Positions 45,401-54,412 of a stretch of 64,000 bases of DNA are shown piece after piece. A program made the position numbers and the translations under genes. The number at the start of each line of letters is the position of its first letter. Within the stretch, counting starts at the first letter, position 1. Under the pieces are notes generated by a model. The model saw nothing but the letters and a program-made list of their open reading frames with translations. It did not search any database and had not been told where the DNA came from. The stretch comes from Salipiger pentaromativorans (lineage in GTDB: Bacteria > Pseudomonadota > Alphaproteobacteria > Rhodobacterales > Rhodobacteraceae), in contig NZ_JAMDHK010000002.1 in NCBI RefSeq assembly GCF_024721115.1, positions 372,001-436,000 of the forward strand. Direction: 5' to 3'.

Positions 45401-45955
45401 CCGCGCCCCGTCCAGCACGTCGCCGAACAGATCGAGCCGCACCGGCCCACCCTCGCCTGGCGGAAAGATGTCGATGATGCCGCCGCGAATGGCGTAATCG
45501 CCGGGTTCGGTCACCGTGGGCGCCTGGCTGAACCCCATGCGCACGAGGAAGGCGCGCAGCGCCGCCTCGTCGATGCGCGAGCCCACGCGCGCGGTAAAGG
45601 CCGCCTCGCGCAGCACGGCGCGGGCGGGAAGGTATTGCGTTGCCGCCGACAGCGTCGTCAGCAGCACGAAGCGCTGCGGCATCCCGTGTACCAGCCCCGC
45701 CAGCGCCGCCATGCGTGCCGCCGAGATGTCGGGGTTGGGCGATACTCGGTCGTAGGGCAGGCAGTCCCAGGCCGGAAAACTGACCACCGGCATGTCGGGC
45801 GCGAAGAACCCAAGCGCCTCGCGCAGCGCCGCCATGCGCTTGTCGTCGCGCGCGATATGGATGACCGGACCGGCGGCCTTCTCGGCCTCGGCCAGAACGA
45901 GCTTTGCGTCAAAGCCCTCGGGCGCGCCGCCCATGGTGATACGGGAATGTGACAT
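42479..45955 (-). CDS. mfd: Transcription-repair coupling factor
   Basis: This 1158-aa translocase removes stalled RNA polymerase and recruits UvrA. Domains in order: UvrB-like N-terminal region (about 1-350), a CarD-like RNAP-interaction domain (about 480-560; PGDLVVHVDHGIGRYQGME), a RecG-like helicase with Walker A CGDVGFGKTEVAMRAAF and box DEEQHFGV, RecG-like TATPIPRTLQLSLSGVRDLS, and the C-terminal TRCF domain (EAYVPDLDVRLGLYRRLS). The length is normal. I start at ATG 45955. Confidence 0.95.
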   Translation of the reverse strand: MSHSRITMGGAPEGFDAKLVLAEAEKAAGPVIHIARDDKRMAALREALGFFAPDMPVVSFPAWDCLPYDRVSPNPDISAARMAALAGLVHGMPQRFVLLTTLSAATQYLPARAVLREAAFTARVGSRIDEAALRAFLVRMGFSQAPTVTEPGDYAIRGGIIDIFPPGEGGPVRLDLFGDVLDGARRFDAATQRTTEKLELVELAPVSEVILDEAAILRFRQNYRVEFGAGGADDPLYEAVSAGRKQQGMEHWLPFFHETMETLFDYLPGAPVLMDDQLTPARLARWDSIADQYETRRHAMLQKGRMDSVYKPVPPGQLYLDDAAWEAALEGRRAVQFHPLQQASGPGVVDAGGRIGRNFAPERQQENISLFGALADHVKKKMQDGPVLIASWSEGARERLTGLIEDEGLAEAIPVGNGTRIGKHGLHLAVWALETGFEAPWGDPKSGQRITVISEQDVLGDRLIRAPKKRRKAENFLTEAQSLSPGDLVVHVDHGIGRYQGMEVITAAGAAHECLLLEYAEQARLYLPVENIELLSRYGHEEGLLDRLGGGAWQAKKARLKERIREMADKLIRVAAERALRKAPVIDPPPGAWESFCARFPYTETDDQIRAIEDVLADMDSGQPMDRLICGDVGFGKTEVAMRAAFVAAMSGVQVAVIAPTTLLARQHYKSFAERFRGFPVNVAPLSRFVSSGEAAKTREGISRGTVDIAVGTHALLAKGIRFQNLGLLIIDEEQHFGVGHKERLKQLRSDIHVLTLTATPIPRTLQLSLSGVRDLSIIGTPPVDRLAIRTYVSEFDAVTIREALLREHYRGGQSFYVVPRISDLPEIEEFLREQVPEVSYVVAHGQMAAGELDEKMNAFYDGKYDVLLATTIVESGLDIPTANTMVVHRADMFGLAQLYQIRGRVGRSKTRAYAYLTTKPRAKLTDSAEKRLRVLGSLDTLGAGFTLASQDLDIRGAGNLLGEEQSGQMRDVGYELYQQMLEEAIAKIKSGEAEGLLDEDGQWAPQINLGVPVLIPEAYVPDLDVRLGLYRRLSELTSKVELEGFAAELIDRFGKLPKEVNTLLLVVRIKDMCKRAGIAKLDGGPKGATIQFHNDKFAKPEGLVSFIQDQNGLAKIRDNKIVVRRDWARDSDKIKGAYAIARDLAEKAGAIRLKKEA

Positions 45956-45988
45956 GACCAAGGGATGTGACCCGCGCGCGGGCCGCCG

Positions 45989-46516
45989 TCAACCGCCCAG
46001 AGCGGTGAAGGACATGTTCTGGAACATGCCCCAGAGCGCGGTGATGAAGATCGAGATCATTCCGGTCACCTGGGTCCAGAACCGGTGCCGGCCCAGCGTC
46101 TTCCACAGCGGCGCGCCGCTCAGCGCGTTGCGCTGGATGCGGGCGGCGGTGGCGACGCTCATGAGGGCCACCAGCGACATCGGGAAGGCCAGCAGGAACA
46201 GCGCCTGGGTCAGCTCGACCCCATAGACAAAGCCCGAAACCGCCATGGCGCTCAGCACCGCCGAGCCCAGAGCGATGGCCCAGACCCCGGTCTCGTCGGC
46301 GATGAACAGCAGCCGGTTGGTGTTGATCCGCACCAGATCCTCGAGATCCTGTGCCGCCTGCCCGCCGTTGCGCCGCGCCCGCGCCACCATGTCGAAAGGC
46401 ACACCCAGCACCCAATGGCTGGCGGTGGACCAGGTCACCGCCAGAGCGATCCAGAACCACAGGTTCGAGAAGGAGCGCATGTCGATGGTTTCGAGAACGA
46501 TGCGATACCAGTCCAA
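45989..46516 (-). CDS. Small membrane protein upstream of mfd
   Basis: This 175-aa protein has four hydrophobic segments (near 18-36, 78-96, 99-118 and 148-168) and begins MDWYRIVLETIDMRSFSNLWFWIALAVTWSTASHWVLGVPFDMV. Databases often label this Rhodobacterales family a component of a SufBCD complex; the sequence itself gives no support for that. The start is a TTG kept because the MDWY opening is conserved as I recall; ATG 46480 is the alternative. It is 33 bases upstream of mfd, hence likely co-transcribed, and is divergent from hemB. Confidence 0.75.
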   Translation of the reverse strand: MDWYRIVLETIDMRSFSNLWFWIALAVTWSTASHWVLGVPFDMVARARRNGGQAAQDLEDLVRINTNRLLFIADETGVWAIALGSAVLSAMAVSGFVYGVELTQALFLLAFPMSLVALMSVATAARIQRNALSGAPLWKTLGRHRFWTQVTGMISIFITALWGMFQNMSFTALGG

Positions 46517-46617
46517 GGGAGCTCGAAGTCCTTCTGCGGGCGGCCCTCTTCATGGGGGCCTTGTGACAGCCGTCTTTCCATGCCACCCAAGGGGCGCGTT
46601 TACAAGAGAGGCCCCCG

Positions 46618-47616
46618 ATGAAACCCACGATTGCCGCCTTTCCCGCCACACGGCTGCGCCGGCTCCGCAAATCTCCGGCGATCCGCGCGCTTGTCGGCCA
46701 GTCGGTGCTGACGCCGGGCGACTTCATCTGGCCGGTCTTCGTGCGCGACGGCGAAGGCGTGGTCGAGCCCATCGCCTCGATGCCCGGGGTCAACCGGCTC
46801 TCGGTCGACAAGGTGGTCGAGGCGGCGCGCGAGGCGCATGCGCTTGGGATCCCGGCGATCTGCCTCTTTCCCTATACCGACCCCGCGAAGAAGACCGAGG
46901 ATTGCGCCGAGGCCTGGAACCCCGAGAACCTGTCGAACCGCGCCACCCGCGCGATCAAGGCGGCAGTGCCGGATCTGGCGGTGATGACCGACGTGGCGCT
47001 CGACCCCTATAACGCCAACGGTCACGACGGTTTTGTCGTGGGCGACGAGATCGTCAACGACGAGACCGTCGAGGCGCTGGTGAAACAGGCGATGAGCCAG
47101 GCCCGCGCCGGCGCCGACATCATCGGCCCCTCGGATATGATGGACGGGCGCATCGGCGCGATCCGGACCGAGCTGGAGCGCGAGGGCTTCCGCAACACGC
47201 TGCTGCTCTCCTACGCGGCGAAATACGCCAGCGCCTTCTACGGCCCCTTCCGCGACGCGGTGGGCGCCTCGGGCGCGCTCAAGGGCGACAAGACCACCTA
47301 TCAGATGCAGCCCGGCAATTCCGACGAAGCCATGCGGCTGATCGAGCGCGATCTTTGCGAGGGCGCCGACATGATCATGGTCAAGCCCGGCATGCCCTAT
47401 CTCGACATTTGCCGCCGCGCCAAGGAGATGTTCGGCGCGCCGACCTTCGCCTATCAGGTCTCGGGCGAATACGCGATGCTGACGGGCGCCGCCGAGCGCG
47501 GCTGGCTCGACCACGACCGGGTGATGCTCGAAAGCCTGACGGCGTTCAAACGCGCCGGCTGCGACGGCGTTCTGACCTATTTCGCCCCCGCCGCCGCGCG
47601 CCTGCTGAACGGCTGA
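46618..47616 (+). CDS. hemB: Porphobilinogen synthase (delta-aminolevulinic acid dehydratase)
   Basis: This 332-aa enzyme joins two 5-aminolevulinate molecules in tetrapyrrole (heme, chlorophyll, B12) synthesis. Motifs: SDMMDGRIGAIR, YAAKYASAFYGPFRDA with a catalytic Lys, MVKPGMPYLDICR with the Schiff-base Lys, and YQVSGEYAML. AGAGG lies 5 bases before the ATG. The B12 demand of NrdJ gives a loose functional link within the window. Confidence 0.96.
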   Translation: MKPTIAAFPATRLRRLRKSPAIRALVGQSVLTPGDFIWPVFVRDGEGVVEPIASMPGVNRLSVDKVVEAAREAHALGIPAICLFPYTDPAKKTEDCAEAWNPENLSNRATRAIKAAVPDLAVMTDVALDPYNANGHDGFVVGDEIVNDETVEALVKQAMSQARAGADIIGPSDMMDGRIGAIRTELEREGFRNTLLLSYAAKYASAFYGPFRDAVGASGALKGDKTTYQMQPGNSDEAMRLIERDLCEGADMIMVKPGMPYLDICRRAKEMFGAPTFAYQVSGEYAMLTGAAERGWLDHDRVMLESLTAFKRAGCDGVLTYFAPAAARLLNG

Positions 47617-47742
47617 GGCGGAATGCCGCGCGCTCGGTCCGTTGCGGCGTGACAGCGGCGACACGGGCCGCTATAGTTTTGCCACAACCGGCGAGACAGC
47701 CGGACCAGAGGCATCGGCACAAACAGGAAAAAGAGCAGATTC

Positions 47743-48297
47743 ATGGATATGACCCGACGCACGCTCACCCTCGGCCTGGGGGCAATGGGCGTTTTGACCG
47801 CTTGCGGCAATGGCATCGGCAGCCCCGGCAGCGCCAAGATCGACGCCCGCGCCGACGCCACGCTGAGCCAGATGTACAGCCAGTACCCCGGCACCCGCGC
47901 GCTGACCGACAAGGCGGCGGGCATGCTCGTCATGCCGCTGGTGACCGAGGCCGGGCTGGGCCTGGGCGGCGCCTATGGCCGCGGCGCGCTGCGCATCAAC
48001 GGCGTGACGGTGGATTATTACTCGCTGGTCAGCGGCTCTGGCGGGCTTCAGATCGGCGCGCAGCAATATGCGCATGTGCTGTTCTTCATGACCGATGACG
48101 CGCTGCTGAATTTCCGCCGCTCGCCGGGCTGGGCCGCGGGCGCCAATATCGAATACGCGACCCCGGAAAAGGGCGAGACGCTGGCGGCCGAGACCACCAC
48201 CTCGATGGCGCCGGTGATCGCGGTGATCTTCGGCCAGTCCGGCCTGCGCGTCGGCGCCACGCTGGAAGGCACCAAATACACCCGTATCATTCCCTGA
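47743..48297 (+). CDS. YSC84-related lipoprotein
   Basis: This 184-aa protein has a Tat-like or lipoprotein-type signal (MDMTRRTLTLGLGAMGVLTACGN: twin Arg, lipobox LTAC, Cys 21), then an Ysc84-like domain: KAAGMLVMPLVTEAGLGLGGAYGRGAL and FFMTDDALLNFRRSPGWAAGANIEY. It would be anchored in the outer or inner membrane facing the periplasm. The role of the family in bacteria is not known. It is monocistronic. Confidence 0.82.
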   Translation: MDMTRRTLTLGLGAMGVLTACGNGIGSPGSAKIDARADATLSQMYSQYPGTRALTDKAAGMLVMPLVTEAGLGLGGAYGRGALRINGVTVDYYSLVSGSGGLQIGAQQYAHVLFFMTDDALLNFRRSPGWAAGANIEYATPEKGETLAAETTTSMAPVIAVIFGQSGLRVGATLEGTKYTRIIP

Positions 48298-48432
48298 TAC
48301 GTCCGGCCATTTTCGCCTCCGGCGGGCGTATTCCGGCGTTTCGGGTAGGATTCCACAGGTCTGTATCGGCAATGTCCCGATAGCGCATGGCGCGTCAGGG
48401 CATTGACGATCCAACTTTTCCCGAAACGCCTT

Positions 48433-48479
48433 GCAGAAAGATGAAGCGCATAAGTCTTTCATCTTTCTGAAAAATACGC
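48433..48479. repeat. Dispersed GCGTATTT repeat, inverted pair (copy 4)
   Basis: GCAGAAAGATGAAG (48433-48446) and its partner CTTTCATCTTTCTGAAAAAT plus ACGC (48456-48479) face each other across 9 bases and can form a hairpin after the YSC84 gene. The left arm is truncated. Confidence 0.6.
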
Positions 48480-48520
48480 CCGCCGGAGGCATCCCGAACC
48501 CGCCAGGCCGTGCAAGGCCC

Positions 48521-48790
48521 TCAGTGATAGCGGAACTCGCCCACCACCTGGCGCCATTCGCCGGCGGAGACCATCTTGCGATGGGTGAAACGGATCGAAT
48601 GCAGCGGGCCCTCGATCTCGTCCTGCCAGAATTCGATGAACTTGAAGAGCCTCGGATGATCCGGCGCCAGATCGTAATCCTGCCAGACGAAGGTGTTGAG
48701 AACGTTGCGGTAATCCGGCATCCGGTAGAAGATTTCCGCAGTGGTCAGGCCATAGCCCTTGAGCATGAGTTCCGTCGGCGTTTCCTGCAT
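48521..48790 (-). CDS. usg: Usg-family protein
   Basis: This 89-aa protein matches the alphaproteobacterial Usg family: LMLKGYGLTTAEIFYRMPDY, LNTFVWQDYDLAPDHPRLFKFIEFWQDEIEGPLHSIRFTHR. Named for its position in a Rhodobium-type tryptophan region, its function is unknown. No strong ribosome-binding site is visible (TGAGGTAAAGCC precedes the ATG). It is divergent from gyrA, with about 190 bases between them. Confidence 0.85.
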   Translation of the reverse strand: MQETPTELMLKGYGLTTAEIFYRMPDYRNVLNTFVWQDYDLAPDHPRLFKFIEFWQDEIEGPLHSIRFTHRKMVSAGEWRQVVGEFRYH

Positions 48791-48982
48791 GGCTTTACCT
48801 CATCGTTTTTTGATGTCTATAAGTCTGCGGGTTGAGTCGTTATTTTTCAACAAAAACAGATTGTTAGCAGGCAATCCCGGTGGCTGCCAGATTTGTGGCG
48901 CCGCTGCCATTGCGCCCCATATCCTGTCTCTGATATAAGGGTTTTCAACAACATATAGCATAACGACGGACAGGCGAGCATC

Positions 48983-51718
48983 GTGACCGACACGCCGGAA
49001 CCCCCTGAAAACGATGAAGAAATGAGCGGACCCGAGCGCCCGAGCTACAGCGGCCCCGCGATTTCGATCATCGACGAGATGAAATCGAGCTATCTCGATT
49101 ACGCCATGAGCGTGATCGTGAGCCGCGCGATCCCCGATCTGCGCGACGGCCTCAAGCCCGTGCACCGGCGCATTCTTTATACGCTCTGGGAGAACGGGCA
49201 GACCAAGTCCAAATCCTACCGCAAATGCGCCACCGCCGTGGGCGACGTGATGGGCCGCTACCACCCGCATGGCGACTCGGCGGTCTATGACGCGCTGGTG
49301 CGCATGGCGCAGGATTTCTCCATGTCGCTGCCGCTGATCGACGGTCAGGGCAATTTCGGCTCCATGGACGGCGACCCGCCCGCCGCCTACCGTTACACGG
49401 AATCCCGGCTCGAACGCTCCGCCGAGGCGCTGCTGGAAGACATCGACAAGGAAACCGTCGATTTCGTCCCGAACTACGCCAACGAGCGGATGGAGCCCAC
49501 GGTGCTGCCCGCGCGCTACCCCAACGTGCTGGTCAACGGCGCCGAGGGTATCGCGGTCGGTATGGCGACGCGCATCCCGCCGCACAATCTGGGCGAGGTG
49601 ATCGACGCCACGCTGGCGCTGATCGAGAATCCCGACCTGTCGTCGGAACAGCTCATCGACTATATCCCCGCCCCGGATTTCCCCACGGGTGGCGTGATCC
49701 TCGGCCGCTCCGGCGCGCGCAAGGCGTATCTCGAGGGCCGTGGCTCGGTGATCATCCGCGCCAAGACCCGCATCGAGGAGATCAAGCGCGACCGCTACGC
49801 CATCGTCATCGACGAGATCCCCTATCAGGTGAACAAGGCGACGATGATCGAGCGTATCGCCGAGGCGGTGCGCGACAAGAAGATCGAGGGCATCGCCCAT
49901 GTGCAGGACGAATCCGACCGCAACGGCGTGCGGGTCGTGGTCGAGCTCAAGCGCGACGCCACCGCCGAGGTGGTGCTGAACCAGCTCTTCCGGTTCACCC
50001 CCATGCAGACCTCCTTCGGTTGCAACATGCTGGCGCTGAACGGCGGCCGGCCCGAGCAGCTCACGCTGCGGGCCTTCCTGACCGCCTTTGTCGATTTCCG
50101 CGAAGAGGTGATCGCCCGCCGTACCGCCTATCTGCTGCGCAAGGCGCGCGAGCGCTCGCATATCCTCTGCGGTCTCGCCGTGGCGGTGTCGAATGTCGAC
50201 GAGGTGGTGGCCACCATCCGCGCCTCCGCCGACGCGGCGGAAGCGCGCGAGAAACTGATGTCGCGCCGCTGGCCCGCGCATGAGATCGCGCCCTATATCC
50301 AGCTCATCGACGACCCGACCCACAAGATGAACGAGGACGGGACCTACAATCTGTCGGAAACCCAGGTCCGCGCCATCCTGGAGCTGCGGCTTCAGCGTCT
50401 GACCCAGCTTGGCGTCAAGGAGGTCACGGACGAACTCGAAGAGCTGGCCGCGAAGATCAAGGAATATCTCGACATCCTCGGCTCGCGCGAGCGCATCATG
50501 GAGATCATCACCAACGAGATGATCGCCGTGAAGGAACAGTTCGCGGTGCCGCGCCGCACCGAGATCGTCGACTGGGCCGGCGATATGGAAGACGAGGATC
50601 TGATCGAGCGCGAAGACATGGTCGTGACGATCACCCAGTCCGGCTATATCAAGCGCACGCCCCTGGCCGAGTTCCGCTCGCAGAAACGCGGCGGCAAGGG
50701 CCTGTCGGGCATGTCGACCAAGGACGACGACGTGGTGACGCAGCTGTTTGTGGCCAACACCCACACGCAGCTTTTGTTCTTCACCACGGCGGGCATGGTC
50801 TACAAGCTCAAGTGCTGGCGTCTGCCGCAGGGCGGACGCACGGCCAAGGGCAAGGCGATCATCAATATCCTGCCGATCCCGCAGGGCGTGTCGATCGCCG
50901 CCATCATGCCGGTGGACCGCGACGAGGACGATTGGGACGATCTGCAGATCGTCTTCGCCACCTCTGCGGGCGACGTGCGCCGCAACGCGCTGTCGGATTT
51001 CACCAATGTGATGCGCAACGGCAAGATCGCCATGGAGCTGCCCGAGGATGTGGAGCTGGTGAACGCCCGCATCGCCTCCGAAGACGACGACGTGATGCTG
51101 GTCACCGACTCGGGCCGCGCGATCCGCTTCCCCACCACCGATGTGCGCGTCTTCAAGGGCCGCAAATCCACCGGCGTGCGCGGCATCCGCCTGACCAATG
51201 GCGACCGCGTGGTCTCGATGGCCGTGATCCGGCATTTCGAGGCCAGCTCGGACGAGCGCGCCGCCTATCTCAAGATGCGCCGCCTGATGGCGGGCGTCAC
51301 CGAGGAAGCGGAAGGTGACGAGGATGAGGGCAATGCCGACAGCGTGCTGCCGCAGGAGCGCTATGCCCAGATGTCGGCGGCGGAGAACCTGATCCTGACG
51401 ATCTCGGCCAAGGGCACCGGCAAGCTGTCCTCCTCGCACGACTATCCGGTGCGCGGACGCGGCGGCATGGGCGTGCAGGCGATGGACAAGGCGATGCGCG
51501 GCGGCCCGCTGGTGGCCTGTTTCCCGGTGGAGATGGACGACCAGATCATGCTCGCCACCTCCACGGGCCAGTCGATCCGCGTGCCGGTCGAGGGCATCTC
51601 CTTCCGCTCGCGCAGCGCCGGCGGCGTGCGGGTCTTCAACACCCGCGAGGGCGAGACCGTGGTCTCGGTCGCCTGGATCGCCGATCAGGGCGAGGACGAG
51701 GACGACGCCGAGAGCTGA
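48983..51718 (+). CDS. gyrA: DNA gyrase subunit A
   Basis: This 911-aa topoisomerase II subunit starts at a GTG. The quinolone-resistance region reads [17 protein letters not shown] with Ser99 and Asp103, i.e. the sensitive-type residues. The catalytic tyrosine is Y138 in AYRYTESRL. The C-terminal beta-pinwheel carries the GyrA box QKRGGKG near residue 570. It has an acidic tail, DEDDAES. An excellent terminator follows. Confidence 0.97.
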   Translation: MTDTPEPPENDEEMSGPERPSYSGPAISIIDEMKSSYLDYAMSVIVSRAIPDLRDGLKPVHRRILYTLWENGQTKSKSYRKCATAVGDVMGRYHPHGDSAVYDALVRMAQDFSMSLPLIDGQGNFGSMDGDPPAAYRYTESRLERSAEALLEDIDKETVDFVPNYANERMEPTVLPARYPNVLVNGAEGIAVGMATRIPPHNLGEVIDATLALIENPDLSSEQLIDYIPAPDFPTGGVILGRSGARKAYLEGRGSVIIRAKTRIEEIKRDRYAIVIDEIPYQVNKATMIERIAEAVRDKKIEGIAHVQDESDRNGVRVVVELKRDATAEVVLNQLFRFTPMQTSFGCNMLALNGGRPEQLTLRAFLTAFVDFREEVIARRTAYLLRKARERSHILCGLAVAVSNVDEVVATIRASADAAEAREKLMSRRWPAHEIAPYIQLIDDPTHKMNEDGTYNLSETQVRAILELRLQRLTQLGVKEVTDELEELAAKIKEYLDILGSRERIMEIITNEMIAVKEQFAVPRRTEIVDWAGDMEDEDLIEREDMVVTITQSGYIKRTPLAEFRSQKRGGKGLSGMSTKDDDVVTQLFVANTHTQLLFFTTAGMVYKLKCWRLPQGGRTAKGKAIINILPIPQGVSIAAIMPVDRDEDDWDDLQIVFATSAGDVRRNALSDFTNVMRNGKIAMELPEDVELVNARIASEDDDVMLVTDSGRAIRFPTTDVRVFKGRKSTGVRGIRLTNGDRVVSMAVIRHFEASSDERAAYLKMRRLMAGVTEEAEGDEDEGNADSVLPQERYAQMSAAENLILTISAKGTGKLSSSHDYPVRGRGGMGVQAMDKAMRGGPLVACFPVEMDDQIMLATSTGQSIRVPVEGISFRSRSAGGVRVFNTREGETVVSVAWIADQGEDEDDAES

Positions 51719-51743
51719 TCTCCCCCACAGCGCGATGTTTCCG

Positions 51744-51779
51744 CATCCCGGCCGGGGGTCTTGGCCGGGATGTTTTTTT
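51744..51779 (+). terminator. gyrA terminator
   Basis: CATCCCGGCC and GGCCGGGATG form a perfect 10-bp stem with a 9-base loop, followed directly by seven T (51773-51779). Confidence 0.9.
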
Positions 51780-51834
51780 GCGTATTTTCAGAAAGATGAA
51801 AGACCATCTGCTTTCATCTTTCCGATAAATACGC
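51780..51834. repeat. Dispersed GCGTATTT repeat, complete inverted pair (copy 5)
   Basis: Arms 51780-51802 and 51811-51834 are near-exact complements around an 8-base loop (ACCATCTG). The left arm begins GCGTATTTTCAGAAAGATGA. It starts at the base after the gyrA terminator T-run. Confidence 0.75.
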
Positions 51835-51921
51835 ACCTCACGACGCTGGGGGCCCCGCGAGAGCGCTGGACAAAGGTAGGGCACTCTTGGCCCGGCGGTG
51901 CGGCGGCCCCATATTGCGGAT

Positions 51922-52617
51922 ATGCTGAAGTTCACACCGATCCTGCTGGCCCTGCTCTACGCGCTTGCGATGTATCGCTTTTCCACCTGGCGCACCGCGC
52001 GCGAGCTGGACGCGAATTCGACCGAGCTGGCCGATGCGCGGCTCAAGGCGCTCACCGACAGGATGGCGCAGGCGCTCGATCTGCCGCGGATCAAGGTGCA
52101 TATCTACGAGATCGAGCCGGTGAACGGGCTGGCGGCGCCGGACGGGCGGATCTTCATCACCCGGGGCTTCTACAACCGCTACCGCGCGGGCGAGGTCACG
52201 GCGGAGGAGATGGCAAGCGTCATCGCTCATGAGCTGGGCCATGTGGCGCTGGGGCATGCGCGCCGCCGGATGATCGACTTTTCCGGACAGAACGCGCTGC
52301 GCACCGCGCTGGCCATGGTGCTGTCGCGGTTTCTGCCGGGGATCGGGCCGTGGATCGCCAATACGCTGATGTCGCTGCTGGCGGCACGGTTGTCGCGGAG
52401 CGACGAATACGAGGCCGATGCCTATGCCGCCGCCCTGCTGCACAAATCAGGCATCGGCGTGGGGCCGCAGAAAGCGCTTTTCTCCAAGCTGGAGGCGCTG
52501 ACCGCCAACCGTGGCGGTGCAATGCCGGCCTGGCTTCTGTCGCATCCCAAGACGCAGGAGCGCATCGCGGCGCTGGAGGCGCTCGAGGCGCGATGGTCGG
52601 CCAGGCCGGGCGGCTGA
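51922..52617 (+). CDS. M48-family membrane metalloprotease
   Basis: This 231-aa protein has an N-terminal membrane segment (MLKFTPILLALLYALAMY) and zinc-binding HELGH in MASVIAHELGHVALGHARRRM near residue 110, with the third ligand in SRSDEYEADAYAAALL. A second hydrophobic stretch around residues 130-160 is likely. HtpX/M48B-like proteases help degrade damaged membrane proteins. It is shorter than HtpX (about 290). GCGGATATG precedes the start; no classical ribosome-binding site. Confidence 0.87.
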   Translation: MLKFTPILLALLYALAMYRFSTWRTARELDANSTELADARLKALTDRMAQALDLPRIKVHIYEIEPVNGLAAPDGRIFITRGFYNRYRAGEVTAEEMASVIAHELGHVALGHARRRMIDFSGQNALRTALAMVLSRFLPGIGPWIANTLMSLLAARLSRSDEYEADAYAAALLHKSGIGVGPQKALFSKLEALTANRGGAMPAWLLSHPKTQERIAALEALEARWSARPGG

Positions 52618-52831
52618 GCCCCGCATCTCCTAGGCGGTCTTTGCCGTTCCGACAGTCCCCTCTCTCTAGGTCGATGGAAACGATGTGTTTCCGCCGTGCC
52701 GGGATATTTCATGTCTAAAATGCGCCTCTTGCGTGCTATTTGCGTCACATTGTGGCGTTGACGCGACGGTATCCACGGTCCTTGCGGCCCAGACAAATCG
52801 GAAGAATTCCGTTCAATAAGAAGGGGAAGCT

Positions 52832-53734
52832 ATGCCTGACTATTCGAAGATTTTTACCTATGAGGTGGACGGTCTGTCCTACACGGTCTCGCTCTATGAG
52901 CAGGACGGCGCTTTTCTGGCGGATATCTCCGTTCTCGAAGGCGGCATGGATGTGAACGCGCTCTATTTCGGGGATGACGATTTCTCTGGCGAGAGCGTCT
53001 CTCTGGAGGGTCCGCTCAACATGAACGGCGCCCAGCTCGATGGCGAGGATATCCAGTGGGACGACGCCGAGGCGCTCAGCGACCCGGGGCTCGGGCCGGA
53101 GGGCGAGGACAAGGAAACCTATATTTCCGCAGGCGACACGCTGACTGTCGAGCTCGATGTCGAAAGCCTCGACGAGATCGACGTGTTCGGCATCCGCGCG
53201 ACCTCGACCAGCACCGAGTCGGGGTCGATCAAGGCGGTCTCGGACGATCCGGAGGAGCCCGAAGAGCCCGAGGATCCCGAAGAGCCGACCTTCGAGAAGG
53301 TGTTGTTCGGCACCGATGTCTCGGAAAGCGGCGAGGTTTTCGACGGGGTATTCGTGGTCGACGAACCGCGCGAGGGCTATGACTATTCTCTGCCCGAGGG
53401 CGAGGAGCCGACCTTCGAGAATTTTCTCAGCTATTACGAGACTGAGGTCGAAGGTTACGACATCCCCTCGCTCGACTCGATCATCTTCTATTCCTTCCAC
53501 GAGGACGGCTATCCGGTCGAGATGTTCCGCATCGACGCGCCCGAAGGCGGGTTCCAGACGGCCGATGAGGTGCTCGACGCCTATGATGCCGCCATCGAGG
53601 CGGGGGCGCTCGACCCCGAGGAGGCCGCCAGCGGCGACCTGATCGCCGCGCTAAGCCTCGGTGAAGAGGACGACATGCCGGAAGACGGCATCGAAGACGG
53701 CGGCGAGATCGCAGACGACCTCGAAATGATCTGA
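52832..53734 (+). CDS. Extremely acidic protein of unknown function
   Basis: This 300-aa protein has 86 Asp/Glu and only 7 Lys/Arg residues, with no signal peptide, cysteine or membrane segment. An N-terminal region (about 1-135) with YTVSLYEQDGAFLADISVLEGGMD and GPLNMNGAQLDGEDIQWDD resembles, from memory, modules of secreted RTX/type-I-exported roseobacter proteins. A DDPEEPEEPEDPEEP linker separates it from a second domain (about 150-245), and the C-terminus is an acidic tail ending LEMI. Type I export is therefore an idea, not a finding. AAGGGGAAG lies 6 bases before the ATG; a strong terminator follows. Confidence 0.75.
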   Translation: MPDYSKIFTYEVDGLSYTVSLYEQDGAFLADISVLEGGMDVNALYFGDDDFSGESVSLEGPLNMNGAQLDGEDIQWDDAEALSDPGLGPEGEDKETYISAGDTLTVELDVESLDEIDVFGIRATSTSTESGSIKAVSDDPEEPEEPEDPEEPTFEKVLFGTDVSESGEVFDGVFVVDEPREGYDYSLPEGEEPTFENFLSYYETEVEGYDIPSLDSIIFYSFHEDGYPVEMFRIDAPEGGFQTADEVLDAYDAAIEAGALDPEEAASGDLIAALSLGEEDDMPEDGIEDGGEIADDLEMI

Positions 53735-53740
53735 CGCTCT

Positions 53741-53764
53741 GGACGGGCGCTACGGCGCCCGTCC
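53741..53764 (+). terminator. Terminator after the acidic protein
   Basis: GGACGGGCGC and GCGCCCGTCC form a perfect 10-bp stem capped by a TACG (UNCG-class) tetraloop, 7 bases after the stop; a CT-rich tail follows. Confidence 0.75.
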
Positions 53765-53889
53765 CTCTCTCTCCCGCGGGCCGGAGATGGCACGGACCCG
53801 AGGCGGGACCGATAGCGCGGCGTCGCGCGGTGGTCGCTCTGCAAGCGCAGCGACCCCTTCCTTTTCAGTCGGGCGGTTCGGTGCCTGTC

Positions 53890-54195
53890 TCAGAGATCGA
53901 GCAACCATTTGATGCGACCGCGCTTGTCGGTGTCGCTGCGGTCGCCGTAGAGGATCGCGCGCAGCCGGCTGTTTAGCATCTCCGGGATGGTGGCGGGGTC
54001 GAGTCCGGGCACCAGAAACATCAGCTTCTGCTGCTCGCCATAGGTCAGCGGAACCGGTTGTCCGAAGCTGAACGGAAGGTCGCGCGTATCGACCTGCGAT
54101 CCATCGGCCGCGGGCGCCGCAGTGGGCAGCCAAAGGGCGGACAGGACCGCGAAACAGAGTGCGCCGGAGATCTTTGCCGGAAAACGCTTTGGCAT
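53890..54195 (-). CDS. Small exported protein of unknown function
   Basis: This 101-aa protein has a signal peptide (MPKRFPAKISGALCFAVLSALWLPTAAPAA) and a mature part of about 70 residues: DTRDLPFSFGQPVPLTYGEQQKLMFLVPGLDPATIPEMLNSRLRAILYGDRSD. I do not recognise the family. GAAAGG lies 8 bases before the ATG at 54195; another in-frame ATG six codons upstream lacks such a site. It is convergent with the acidic protein's transcript and divergent from thrS. Confidence 0.65.
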   Translation of the reverse strand: MPKRFPAKISGALCFAVLSALWLPTAAPAADGSQVDTRDLPFSFGQPVPLTYGEQQKLMFLVPGLDPATIPEMLNSRLRAILYGDRSDTDKRGRIKWLLDL

Positions 54196-54412
54196 CGGGC
54201 AGGCCTTTCTCATTCGTTAAAGATAATCTTTCTATATGTATAACCTGTCAGTCCTGCGTCACAAGCCTTTGACCTTGCTGCGGGACGCGGGTTTCTGCCG
54301 GAAGCGCCCCCCATCTTGACACCCCCTTCCCCGCGCGCCACAAGGCGGCACCGAAATAGAACCCGCAACCGGGCGTTCCGTGGGCGCCAAACCGACGAGG
54401 AGAGCCAGACAT

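Noticed and set aside
41546-45952. 1468-codon open frame on the + strand opposite mfd and the EEP gene
   Set aside because: Fully antisense to two clearly recognisable genes and without domain motifs.
48800-51439. 879-codon open frame opposite gyrA
   Set aside because: Antisense of gyrA, low-complexity translation, no ribosome-binding site.
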